A DNA stretch of 64,000 nt, taken from NCBI RefSeq assembly GCF_016654005.1, contig NZ_JAEPWN010000004.1, positions 1 to 64,000 of the forward strand. The letters run 5' to 3'. Shown here piece after piece: positions 53,024-60,778 of this stretch. Origin of the DNA: Brevundimonas nasdae (lineage in GTDB: Bacteria > Pseudomonadota > Alphaproteobacteria > Caulobacterales > Caulobacteraceae). The position numbers and the translations under genes were made by a program. The first letter of the stretch is position 1, and each line of letters begins with the position of its first letter. Below the pieces are notes generated by a model that was given only the letters and a program-made list of their open reading frames with translations, was not told the DNA's origin and searched no databases.

Positions 53024-53800
53024 TTATTTCGATGTTGGTTGCACGACTCTTGCCGCATTGAGTTCTGCTCTTGCGACCTCCAGGTCACGTTTGAACGTTG
53101 GGTCGGCCTGCAGGCGGGCGACGATGGCGGCGCCGACCAGGCGGCCGGCTTCGACGTCGCTGGCGTAGTGGACGCCGCAGATGATGCGGCTTTCGCCATA
53201 GGCCAGGCCGCGCGTCAGTATGGCGTCGGCGCGGTCGGGGGCCAGTTCGGCCAGCACCAGCGCCCAGGCCCAGCCCAGCGCCGAATGGCCGGACGGATAG
53301 GAGCCGCTGCGGCTCAACCACGGCTCGGGCGCGATACAGGTCTTGAGCGGCTCGGCGACGAAGGGGCGAGGGCGGAAATAGCCCTGTTTGGCCGGAGTCT
53401 GGATTGTCTCCAGATCGCCCAGCATCCGTCCCAGCAACAGGGCCAGGGTTGGCATGCGGACGGGGTCGAAATCGACGCCCAGGGCCGCGCTGAAGATGCG
53501 GGGTGCCGACGGGGTCTCGATCTCGTTGTCGGCGGCGGCCTGACGCCAACGGTCCGAACCCTCCAGCGCGCGGGTGGCGTGATAGATGGCGACATCATCC
53601 TGTTGCCGCAGCGATCCGGCCTCTGGCGGCGGCGGCAGGAAGGCCGAGGCGTCGGGGGCGTCGTCCTTGGCCAGATAGCCGTGGGGGTGGTCGCGGAATC
53701 CCTCCCACGAGGTCGGGACGCTGGTGGTCCCGGCGGGCGCAGAGGCGCAACCGGCCGCCGTCAGCAGGACGGCGACCGCGCAAACGGTCTTAAATTTCAT
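53024..53800 (-). CDS. Class A non-specific acid phosphatase (PAP2 superfamily)
   Basis: 258 aa. The signal sequence ends in the lipobox-like TAAGC, so it may be a lipoprotein. The three-part phosphatase signature is complete: KX6RP (KQGYFRPRP), PSGH (SYPSGHSALG) and SRX5HX3D (SRIICGVHYASD). It removes phosphate from many monoesters in the periplasm. It is the last gene of an operon that also encodes PhoD, a calcineurin-like esterase and a TonB receptor. It is a paralogue of the C-terminal half of the fusion at 60779-62605: both share the LxPPPExGS entry and the ABD-like helices around the motifs. Confidence 0.9.
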   Translation of the reverse strand: MKFKTVCAVAVLLTAAGCASAPAGTTSVPTSWEGFRDHPHGYLAKDDAPDASAFLPPPPEAGSLRQQDDVAIYHATRALEGSDRWRQAAADNEIETPSAPRIFSAALGVDFDPVRMPTLALLLGRMLGDLETIQTPAKQGYFRPRPFVAEPLKTCIAPEPWLSRSGSYPSGHSALGWAWALVLAELAPDRADAILTRGLAYGESRIICGVHYASDVEAGRLVGAAIVARLQADPTFKRDLEVARAELNAARVVQPTSK

Positions 53801-53826
53801 GGTGTTGTTTCCGTTCGGGCGTCGGC

Positions 53827-55416
53827 TCAGGCGAACTGGGCGCCGGGGCGGCCGTCTTCGACGACCCAGGTGTTCAGGGTGGACAGGGCGGCCCGTGGGT
53901 CGCGCACGTCGCTGATCGCCTGATAGCGGGTGGTGGTCCGGCGCGGGGTGATCTCCATCGACATATAGCCGCGCACCCGGCTGTCGAAGAATTTGATGTG
54001 CGGGTTGCTGGGCATGGCCGACATCAGCCCGTCATAGCTGGGGCCTGTCGAGGTGATGGAGGTGCCGACGAACTCGGTCGCCACGGTGGGCGAGGTCGGG
54101 TCGTTGCTGTCCAGTTTCACATCCGCCGTCCAGAACGAGTGGTAGTCGCCGCTGAGCACCACCGGGTTGCGCGGCTTAAGTGTGTTCAGCGTCTGGGTCA
54201 GGCGATCGCGGGCGGCGGGGAAGCCGTCCCAGGTGTCGGTCCAGTATCTGGTGTCGGGTCCGCCGTCTCCGAACCGCATCCCGGCCATCAGCAGGTCCTG
54301 GCCCAGAATGGTCCAGCGGGCGTCGGCGGTCTTCAGCCCGTCGTACAGCCAGCGTTCCTGATCAAAGCCCAGGAAGGTGCGTGACGGGTCCAGCCGGTCG
54401 GTGCAGACGGCGTCGGTGACGATCTGGCCCTTGCCGCCGTTCGGTCCGTCGCTGCAGGGCTGGCGTGAGCGGTACTGGCGTCCGTCCAGCATGAAGAACT
54501 CGGCCAGCTTGCCATAGCGGACGCGGCGATAGATCGGCATCTGCAGCCGCGCATCCAGACGGGTGCGTCGGATCGGCATGGCTTCGTAGAAGGCCTGATA
54601 TCCGGCGGCGCGGCGGCGAAGGAAGTCGTTCGGCGAAACGCCTGCCGTTTTGGACCAGACGCCGGAATAGTCGTCCTGAACCTCATGATCGTCCCAGATG
54701 GCCAGGCAGGGGGCGACGGCGTGCAGGCGTTGCAGGTCGGCGTCGGTGCGGTGCAGGGCGTAGCGGTTGCGATAGCCCGCCAGGGTCGTCGCCTCCTCGA
54801 ACCCATAGGGGCGAACCACCTCGGCGGCGCGTTCGGGGCCGCGCGTATATTCGTAGATGTAGTCGCCCAGGAACAGGGTCAGGTCCGGGGTCTCGTCGGC
54901 CATGTGGCCATAGGCGGCGAAATAGCCGGACTCCCAGTTGGAGCAGGAGGCGACGGCCAGTTTCAGCGCCGCCACATCGGCATTGGCGGCGGGCGTGGTG
55001 TGGGCGCGGCCGATGGGGCTTTGCTGGCCTCCGGCGGTGAAGCGATACCAGTAGGGGCGGCCGGGGCGCAGGCCTGCGACCTCGACATGGATGCTGTGGG
55101 CGGCGGACTGGTCGGCGGTTTCGGTCCCGCTGGCGACGATGTGACGGAAGCCCTCATCGGCGGCGATGTCCCAGTGGACCGCCACCGGCCCGCCCATGCG
55201 GCCCAGACCATCCGGCGCCACCGGATCGACGGCCAGGCGCGTCCAAATGACGAAGCCGTCCGGCGCCGGATCGCCGCTGGCGACGCCCAGCGGGAAGACA
55301 TAGGCGCCGCCGGACCCCATGCCTGCATGGGCGCGTCCGAACTGGAGCACGGCGGGGGCGGCGACCAGACCGCCCAGCAGGGCGCGGCGATGAAGGCGGA
55401 AGGCGGCGTCGGTCAT
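53827..55416 (-). CDS. phoD: PhoD-type alkaline phosphatase/phosphodiesterase
   Basis: 529 aa. A twin-arginine signal (HRRALLGGLVAAPAVLQ) suggests folded export through Tat. The PhoD N-terminal domain gives way to a catalytic core with ASCSNWESGYFAAYGHM, LFLGDYIYEY, AIWDDHEVQDDYSG and LSGDYHSFW, the residues that bind Fe3+ and Ca2+. It hydrolyses phosphate mono- and diesters, including teichoic-acid- or phospholipid-type substrates. It lies 26 bp before the acid phosphatase gene and 9 bp after the calcineurin-like gene. Confidence 0.93.
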   Translation of the reverse strand: MTDAAFRLHRRALLGGLVAAPAVLQFGRAHAGMGSGGAYVFPLGVASGDPAPDGFVIWTRLAVDPVAPDGLGRMGGPVAVHWDIAADEGFRHIVASGTETADQSAAHSIHVEVAGLRPGRPYWYRFTAGGQQSPIGRAHTTPAANADVAALKLAVASCSNWESGYFAAYGHMADETPDLTLFLGDYIYEYTRGPERAAEVVRPYGFEEATTLAGYRNRYALHRTDADLQRLHAVAPCLAIWDDHEVQDDYSGVWSKTAGVSPNDFLRRRAAGYQAFYEAMPIRRTRLDARLQMPIYRRVRYGKLAEFFMLDGRQYRSRQPCSDGPNGGKGQIVTDAVCTDRLDPSRTFLGFDQERWLYDGLKTADARWTILGQDLLMAGMRFGDGGPDTRYWTDTWDGFPAARDRLTQTLNTLKPRNPVVLSGDYHSFWTADVKLDSNDPTSPTVATEFVGTSITSTGPSYDGLMSAMPSNPHIKFFDSRVRGYMSMEITPRRTTTRYQAISDVRDPRAALSTLNTWVVEDGRPGAQFA

Positions 55417-55425
55417 GAGGCGGGC

Positions 55426-56736
55426 TTACTTGGAAACGGCGGCGGCTTGGGTGGGGGCACCGAACCGGGCGCGGAAATCGGTCAGGGGGATGGTGAATTC
55501 GTCGCGGTTCAGGAAGTCTTCGTCGCTCAGGTGCGGCTGTTCGTTGGGCTTGTACCAACGGGCGTAGTTCGGCTCGTCCGAGGCGAAGCGGCGATAGTGG
55601 GTGGAATATGTCCGCACCCGCACCGTCGGGGTGGCGGCGTCCATGTCGAACTGCATCAACCGCATCCAGCCGTCGCCCAGGGCGGGCGCCTTGTCGGCGG
55701 CGACGCCTGCGTCCAGCGCGGCCTGATTGCGGTCCTGATAGTCGGACAGGACCTGATAGACGGCGCCGCCCTGGCGGTTCTGGTCAACGCGGAACGACTG
55801 GCCGTTGTGATGGCCGCTCAGCACCATGAAGACCTGCGGATTGCGCGCGACCAGCTTGTCCCAGATGGCCTGCGGGCTGTTGTCGAAGGGATCGACCACG
55901 GTCTGGTTGACGACCGGATGCGGCAGGCGCTCGCCGTCCTTGTTCAGGAAGTCGTGGGTGGTGATGATGGTCGGCAGACCGGGATGGGCGTGGATCACCG
56001 TCTCGGCCCATTTCAGGCTGGCGTCGGTGGGCGAGAACTGCAGCCCGATGTGCAGGAAACGATAGCCGCCCGCCTCGAAGATCTGGGCGCTGTCGGCGCC
56101 GTTCTGGTGCGCGGCGACGTACCAGGGGCGGTCCTTGAAGAAGGCGCTGTCGACGCCGAAGGCGCGGGTCCATTCGGTCAGGCCGCCGACGTGGATCATG
56201 CCCAGGCGGCGCAGGTCGCCCTGGGGCGCGGTCAGGTCGCGCGGCCAGGATTCCTCCCACCACTGGGCGTCATAGTCGTGATTGCCCGACACGACCGAAA
56301 AGGGCAGGGCGCCGTCCAGCAGACGGTAGGCGGCGATGGAGGCCGGAATCTCGACCTCGCGCACGCCGCGCGTCCAGCGGTCGGGGTTCATTCCGGCGGG
56401 CAGGGGGCGGGCGGAAAAGCCGCGCGCGGCGTGTTCGGGATCAATGGCGATGGTCGGGTGCTGCCAAACGTCGCCCAGGCCCGTGGCGAAGACGATCTCG
56501 CCCCCGCGTGAGGCGGCGTTGTCGGCGATGTAGCGCATCTGCTCGACCATCATGTCGCGCGCGTCGAAGGCGAAACCCTCTGCGCGCTGATGGGTGAAAT
56601 CGACGTAGTTCTGGGTGTCCGGGATCACGGCGATGGAGAACCGGCCGTCCGCCGCCAGCACCGGCGCATGGGCCGCGCCCAGCAGCAGGCTGAAGCCCAG
56701 GGCCAGGGTTCTGGCGGTCTTTGCAATCATCGTCAT
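55426..56736 (-). CDS. Secreted calcineurin-like metallophosphoesterase
   Basis: 436 aa with a signal peptide ending APVLAADG. Metallophosphatase motifs are in order: VIPDTQNY (with Asp), TGLGDVWQHP, GNHDYDAQWW, TTHDFLN and LSGHHNGQ. It is related to the extracellular phosphohydrolases found with phosphate-starvation genes. It lies second in the TonB receptor-phosphoesterase-PhoD-acid phosphatase operon. The true substrate is open; a phosphodiester step before PhoD is plausible. Confidence 0.9.
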   Translation of the reverse strand: MTMIAKTARTLALGFSLLLGAAHAPVLAADGRFSIAVIPDTQNYVDFTHQRAEGFAFDARDMMVEQMRYIADNAASRGGEIVFATGLGDVWQHPTIAIDPEHAARGFSARPLPAGMNPDRWTRGVREVEIPASIAAYRLLDGALPFSVVSGNHDYDAQWWEESWPRDLTAPQGDLRRLGMIHVGGLTEWTRAFGVDSAFFKDRPWYVAAHQNGADSAQIFEAGGYRFLHIGLQFSPTDASLKWAETVIHAHPGLPTIITTHDFLNKDGERLPHPVVNQTVVDPFDNSPQAIWDKLVARNPQVFMVLSGHHNGQSFRVDQNRQGGAVYQVLSDYQDRNQAALDAGVAADKAPALGDGWMRLMQFDMDAATPTVRVRTYSTHYRRFASDEPNYARWYKPNEQPHLSDEDFLNRDEFTIPLTDFRARFGAPTQAAAVSK

Positions 56737-56775
56737 GCCGTTCGTCCTTTGGCCCGTAATCCTTGAAGCGGAAGG

Positions 56776-56805
56776 CGGGGCTTTGATCCGCGGACCAAAG
56801 CCCCG
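56776..56805 (-). terminator. Hairpin between receptor and phosphoesterase genes
   Basis: A perfect 10-bp stem CGGGGCTTTG/CAAAGCCCCG with a 10-nt loop, 11 bp after the receptor stop. There is no T-run after it on the minus strand, so it may act as an RNA stabiliser that keeps receptor mRNA in excess. Confidence 0.5.
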
Positions 56806-56816
56806 TTCGTCAGGTC

Positions 56817-59063
56817 TCAGTAGCGATAGCTGACCCGCACGCCCCAGGTGCGGGGCGGGTTGGGCGAGCCGGTCGAGGCCGAGATGAAGCGGTTGCGCGA
56901 CTCTTCGGAATAGGAGTCCGTCAGGTTGTTGACGTACAGGCCCACCGCATAGTTCGCATTCGCCGGACGCAGCGTCAGGTTGGCGTTGACCAGCCAGTAG
57001 GAGGCGATGATCGAGTTGGACGAAGTGCTGAACTTCTCGTCGCGATAGGCGTAGTTGCTCTCCGCCTCGACGCCCCAGCCGCCGATCTGCCAGTCATAGG
57101 CCACCGAACCCTTGTAGTCCCACTTGGGGAAGGGCAGGCGTTCGCCCGCGCGGTCGCTGTAGACGATGGTGTTGTACTCGCCGGTCACCGGGTCCTTGGC
57201 GGCTTCGGTCGCGGTGGCGTTGACGAAGAAGAACTCGTCATATTCGCCGTATTTGTAGCCGATCGACTGGGTGATGGTCAGGTTGTTCAGCGGACGCCAG
57301 CGCAGTTCCAGTTCCGCGCCCTGGATGTGCGACTTGGGCACATTGATCATCCGACCGACGCGGCCCGTCTGGGTGTAGAGCACGCCCTGAAGCTGCTGGT
57401 CGCGATAGTCATAATAGAAGGCGGCGGCGTTCAGCTGCAGCTTGCGGTCGAAGAAGCTGGACTTCACGCCTGCCTCATAGGCGATCAGTTCTTCGAACTT
57501 GAACGGGTCCAACTGCTCCGGCAGGCCGCTGTTGTAGGTGGTGAACCCGCCCGACTTCACGCCGCGCGAGACGTTGGCGTAGGTCAGGATGTCGTCACTG
57601 ACGGTGTATTCCAGACCGACCTTGCCGCTCCATTCGCCCATGCTCTGGGACTTGGAGGTGGTGGCGTTGACGCGCGGGACGGGGGCCAGAACCTGGGTCT
57701 TGAAGTCGTTCAGGTCGCGGCTTTCGTCCTCATAGCGCAGGCCGCCGATCAGGGTCAGGCGGTCGGTCAGCTTGTAGTCGATATTGCCGAAGACGCCGGT
57801 GGTCTGAACCTTCTGGCCGTAGGTGGTGCTCATGAAGAAGCCCAGGCCCTTGGCTTCCGAGAAGTCCGAGTGGAAGCCGCCGTCGACGGTTTCATTGGCG
57901 TGATAGAAACCGGCCAGCCACTGGAACCGCCCGCCCGTCGGCGAGGACAGACGCACCTCCTGCGAAGTCGTCTCGATGTCGTTGAAGAAGTAGGTGCCGG
58001 CTTCGTTCGAGGCGGTCGCGTCCCAGTCGTTGAACTCGCGGCGGTCGAAGGATTCGTAGCTGGCGATGGCCGTCAGCGTGGCCCAGCCCAGGTCCTGGTT
58101 CAGGCGCAGGCTCAGGCCCTTGCCTTCGTTGTCGCGGAAGGGTTTGGCGTTCGGTGACACGCCGATCAACTGGGCGAAGTACGGGCTGATGCCCCAGCCC
58201 GTGATCCGGTGCGCGGTGTCGATCGGATAGACCCGGCCGCCGCCTGCGGTGAAGGGCGTGGTGATCAGGCGCAGGCCGCGGCCATCGGACTCGTCGCGGC
58301 TGTAGTGCAGGTTCAGGTCGATGTCGGTCTGGGCGGTCGGGCGCCAGTTGACGCGCAGGCGGGCGGCCTTGGTGTCCTTGTCGCCCAGGCTCTCGCCGGT
58401 GTCGCGGTGGTACTGCCAGGCGCCGCCCGATTCCGCCGCCAGCGACAGGCGGGCGGTCAGGTTTTCGGCCACCGGACCGGACAGGAAGCCCTCGAACTTG
58501 GCGGCGTCATAGCTGCCGTAGCTGGCCGAGAAACCGGCCTGGACCGTGTCGGTCGGGGCGTTGGTGATGACGCTGACGGCGCCGCCCGTGGTGTTGCGGC
58601 CATAGAGGGTGCCTTGCGGTCCGCGCAGCACCTCGATGCGGGCGATGTCGTACAACAGGCCCTGGGTCATCACGCCGTAAGGATAGGCGACCTCATCGAC
58701 ATAGATGCCGACGGTGGAGGTGTTGTTGGCGGCGTAGTCGGTCAGGCCGACGCCGCGCACGCGGAACTGCGGCTGGCCGCCGCCCAGCTGGCTGTCGACC
58801 TCCAGGCTGGGGACCGAGTTCTCGAGGTCGTTGACGTTGCCGATGTTGCGGTTGTCCAGGTCGTCGCCGGAGATGACGGTCAGGGCCAGACCAACCTTCT
58901 GCGAGGATTCCTGACGACGTTGGGCGGTGACGACGATGTCGTCCACGGCCTGAGCGCCGGACTGGCTGCCGGACGGGGCGCCGGTGTTGGATTGGGCGGC
59001 GGCGGGCAGGGTGGCGGCCAGGGCGAGTACGGCGCTGGACGCGCCGAGAAGCAGACGTTTCAT
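56817..59063 (-). CDS. TonB-dependent receptor (phosphatase operon)
   Basis: 748 aa from the ATG at 59063 (MKRLLLG); an ATG four codons upstream is also possible, and the longer open frame has no signal peptide. Signal ends PAAAQ. TonB box AVDDIVVTAQRR, plug blocks VSVITNAPTD after LRGPQGTLYGRNTTGG, and a barrel ending WGVRVSYRY. It is the first gene of a four-gene operon with three phosphatases, which suggests import of a phosphorylated organic compound or a metal-chelated one. Two CTGT-N3-ACAG elements lie upstream at 59168 and 59262. Confidence 0.93.
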   Translation of the reverse strand: MKRLLLGASSAVLALAATLPAAAQSNTGAPSGSQSGAQAVDDIVVTAQRRQESSQKVGLALTVISGDDLDNRNIGNVNDLENSVPSLEVDSQLGGGQPQFRVRGVGLTDYAANNTSTVGIYVDEVAYPYGVMTQGLLYDIARIEVLRGPQGTLYGRNTTGGAVSVITNAPTDTVQAGFSASYGSYDAAKFEGFLSGPVAENLTARLSLAAESGGAWQYHRDTGESLGDKDTKAARLRVNWRPTAQTDIDLNLHYSRDESDGRGLRLITTPFTAGGGRVYPIDTAHRITGWGISPYFAQLIGVSPNAKPFRDNEGKGLSLRLNQDLGWATLTAIASYESFDRREFNDWDATASNEAGTYFFNDIETTSQEVRLSSPTGGRFQWLAGFYHANETVDGGFHSDFSEAKGLGFFMSTTYGQKVQTTGVFGNIDYKLTDRLTLIGGLRYEDESRDLNDFKTQVLAPVPRVNATTSKSQSMGEWSGKVGLEYTVSDDILTYANVSRGVKSGGFTTYNSGLPEQLDPFKFEELIAYEAGVKSSFFDRKLQLNAAAFYYDYRDQQLQGVLYTQTGRVGRMINVPKSHIQGAELELRWRPLNNLTITQSIGYKYGEYDEFFFVNATATEAAKDPVTGEYNTIVYSDRAGERLPFPKWDYKGSVAYDWQIGGWGVEAESNYAYRDEKFSTSSNSIIASYWLVNANLTLRPANANYAVGLYVNNLTDSYSEESRNRFISASTGSPNPPRTWGVRVSYRY

Positions 59064-59167
59064 GTGTCGATCCATCGGGCGGCGCCGACGAGATTCCCCC
59101 TCTCGCGCGGGCCGAAATGTTGAAGGGCGTTCGCGGATCAGGACCGCGCCCCGCGTCATAGCGGGGG

Positions 59168-59178
59168 CTGTCGAACAG
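59168..59178. promoter_or_regulatory. Palindrome CTGTCGAACAG
   Basis: CTGT and ACAG arms around CGA, 105 bp upstream of the receptor start. The same element recurs as its complement at 59262-59272. Possible binding site of the double-TetR protein. Confidence 0.35.
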
Positions 59179-59261
59179 GCGTCGGTCCGGGACGGCGGAA
59201 GGACGGCTAGGGAGGCGGGGAGAGCGACATTCGCCGCGCTTCCGCGTCACAAGAAAAACAT

Positions 59262-59272
59262 CTGTTCGACAG
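59262..59272. promoter_or_regulatory. Palindrome CTGTTCGACAG
   Basis: Reverse complement of the element at 59168-59178, spaced 94 bp from it, in the gap between the double-TetR gene and the receptor. A further AGAAC-N4-GTTCT repeat lies at 59353-59366. Confidence 0.35.
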
Positions 59273-59368
59273 CATTGCCGCTCTAGGCTTCTGCCATGAT
59301 GCTTTGATGACGCTTATTTGAAGTGTTCCTGTCCACTGGCGTTAAGTGGAAAAGAACAATCGTTCTGT

Positions 59369-60619
59369 TCAACCTTGACGGTGTGCGACCAGGATTTCGG
59401 CGACGTCCTGAAGTTGTGCGGCGCTGGCCGGACGACCGATGGCGGCCCCGACGATGGCGCTTCCCTTGATCCACAGGGCGAAGCGGGTTGCGGCCAGGCG
59501 CGTCAGGTCGAACTGGGCGGGCCAGAGTTCGGCGCGGTTGACGTGGGTGCCGCCGCCCTCTGGTCCGCGCAGGATCATGGCCAGATCCTGATAGGCCGGA
59601 TCGCGCCGCGCCTGACGGCAGACCTGGGCGATCAGGCGGGCGTAGATGACATAGAAGCCGTCCCGCTCGCCGTCGCCGATCTGAAGGGTGCGCGCCATCA
59701 GATCGCCCCAGCCCGGCAGGTCAGGCGGCCCCTTTCGCGTCGGATGGCGGAAATCGAGATAGCCGGGGATTTCGCGAAACACCGCGTGCCACACCGCATC
59801 AATGATGAAGCGGCGCATGTCGGCCCAGTGATAGGCGATGGTCGAGGTCGAGGTGCCGACCGCCGTGCTGACCGACCGATTGGTCACGCTGGCCACCCCG
59901 CCGATCAGGATCTGGTCCGCCGCCGCCTCCAGCAGCCGCAGTTTTGAGGATTCGGGCTCCAGCCCGTCCGTCGGCGCCTTGGGGATCACCATGGCGGCGA
60001 CATAGCTTTCGGTGACGCGGGCCTCGTCGTCGCCGCAGCCGAAGACATGATCGACCAGACCGCCCAGCCCCTCGGCGGCGATCATCTCGTAGTCCGCCCG
60101 CCCGCCCAAGGCGCCGATGTAGAACTGCTCGATGACCAGATAGGTCGCCAGCCCCTCGCCATAGGCGGCAAGATCAAGTGTTCGGTGCAGATAGGCGCTC
60201 CAGGCGTCGCGCCGCATCGCCTCCCACCGCGCCAGCAGGGGGGCGACGAAACCGCCCGGCTCGTGTGCGATCAACAGGTCTTCCCAGACGCGGACGAAGC
60301 TGGCCGATGCGCCCGCCCGTTCGCGCAGATAGCGCTGGATCAGGGCGATCAGGCCGTCGCGGCTGAGGGCCAGTCCCTGCACATCCGCGAAGAAGGTCTC
60401 GTGATAGGCGCTGTCCTGCTCGAACGCCGCCGCCGCGATGGCCTCGATCAGGCCCGCCCGCGCCCCGAACAGATTGACGATGACGGTGGTGCTCTTGCCA
60501 ACTGACTGCGCCAGATCACGCAGCGTCAGACCATCCAGCCCCGCATCGGCGACCAAGGCCATGGCCGCCGCGACAATACGGTCAGCCTCAAGCGATCGCG
60601 ATGAAACGGGGCTGGTCAT
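59369..60619 (-). CDS. Tandem (two-domain) TetR-family regulator
   Basis: 416 aa from the ATG at 60619, about twice the length of an ordinary TetR protein. The first helix-turn-helix region (about 8-60) reads RIVAAAMALVADAGLDGLT, then AQSVGKSTTVIVNLFG. A second lies at about 225-280: LRLLEAAADQILIGGVASV, then AVGTSTSTIAYHW. Each is followed by a ligand-type helical domain, so two TetR units seem fused. The recognition helices differ (STTVIVNLF against STSTIAYHW), so it may bind as a single chain to a pseudo-palindrome. The remaining length of the open frame upstream of 60619 is a shadow of the fusion gene. It lies before the TonB-phosphatase operon and is divergent from the PI-PLC gene. Confidence 0.82.
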   Translation of the reverse strand: MTSPVSSRSLEADRIVAAAMALVADAGLDGLTLRDLAQSVGKSTTVIVNLFGARAGLIEAIAAAAFEQDSAYHETFFADVQGLALSRDGLIALIQRYLRERAGASASFVRVWEDLLIAHEPGGFVAPLLARWEAMRRDAWSAYLHRTLDLAAYGEGLATYLVIEQFYIGALGGRADYEMIAAEGLGGLVDHVFGCGDDEARVTESYVAAMVIPKAPTDGLEPESSKLRLLEAAADQILIGGVASVTNRSVSTAVGTSTSTIAYHWADMRRFIIDAVWHAVFREIPGYLDFRHPTRKGPPDLPGWGDLMARTLQIGDGERDGFYVIYARLIAQVCRQARRDPAYQDLAMILRGPEGGGTHVNRAELWPAQFDLTRLAATRFALWIKGSAIVGAAIGRPASAAQLQDVAEILVAHRQG

Positions 60620-60778
60620 GCGGCCTCTGAATGGCCGGGTTGGAGCGGCGTGTCGAGGGCGTTCCGCCGAGGTCATCGCGTCGCAGGCGGTGAGGGGGCG
60701 GGCTGTAGCGTCGTTGTTACGGAGGAGTCGTAAGGGGCCTTTCCCCACGCGCGGCGCAGTCCCCAAACGGAGCCCCTC

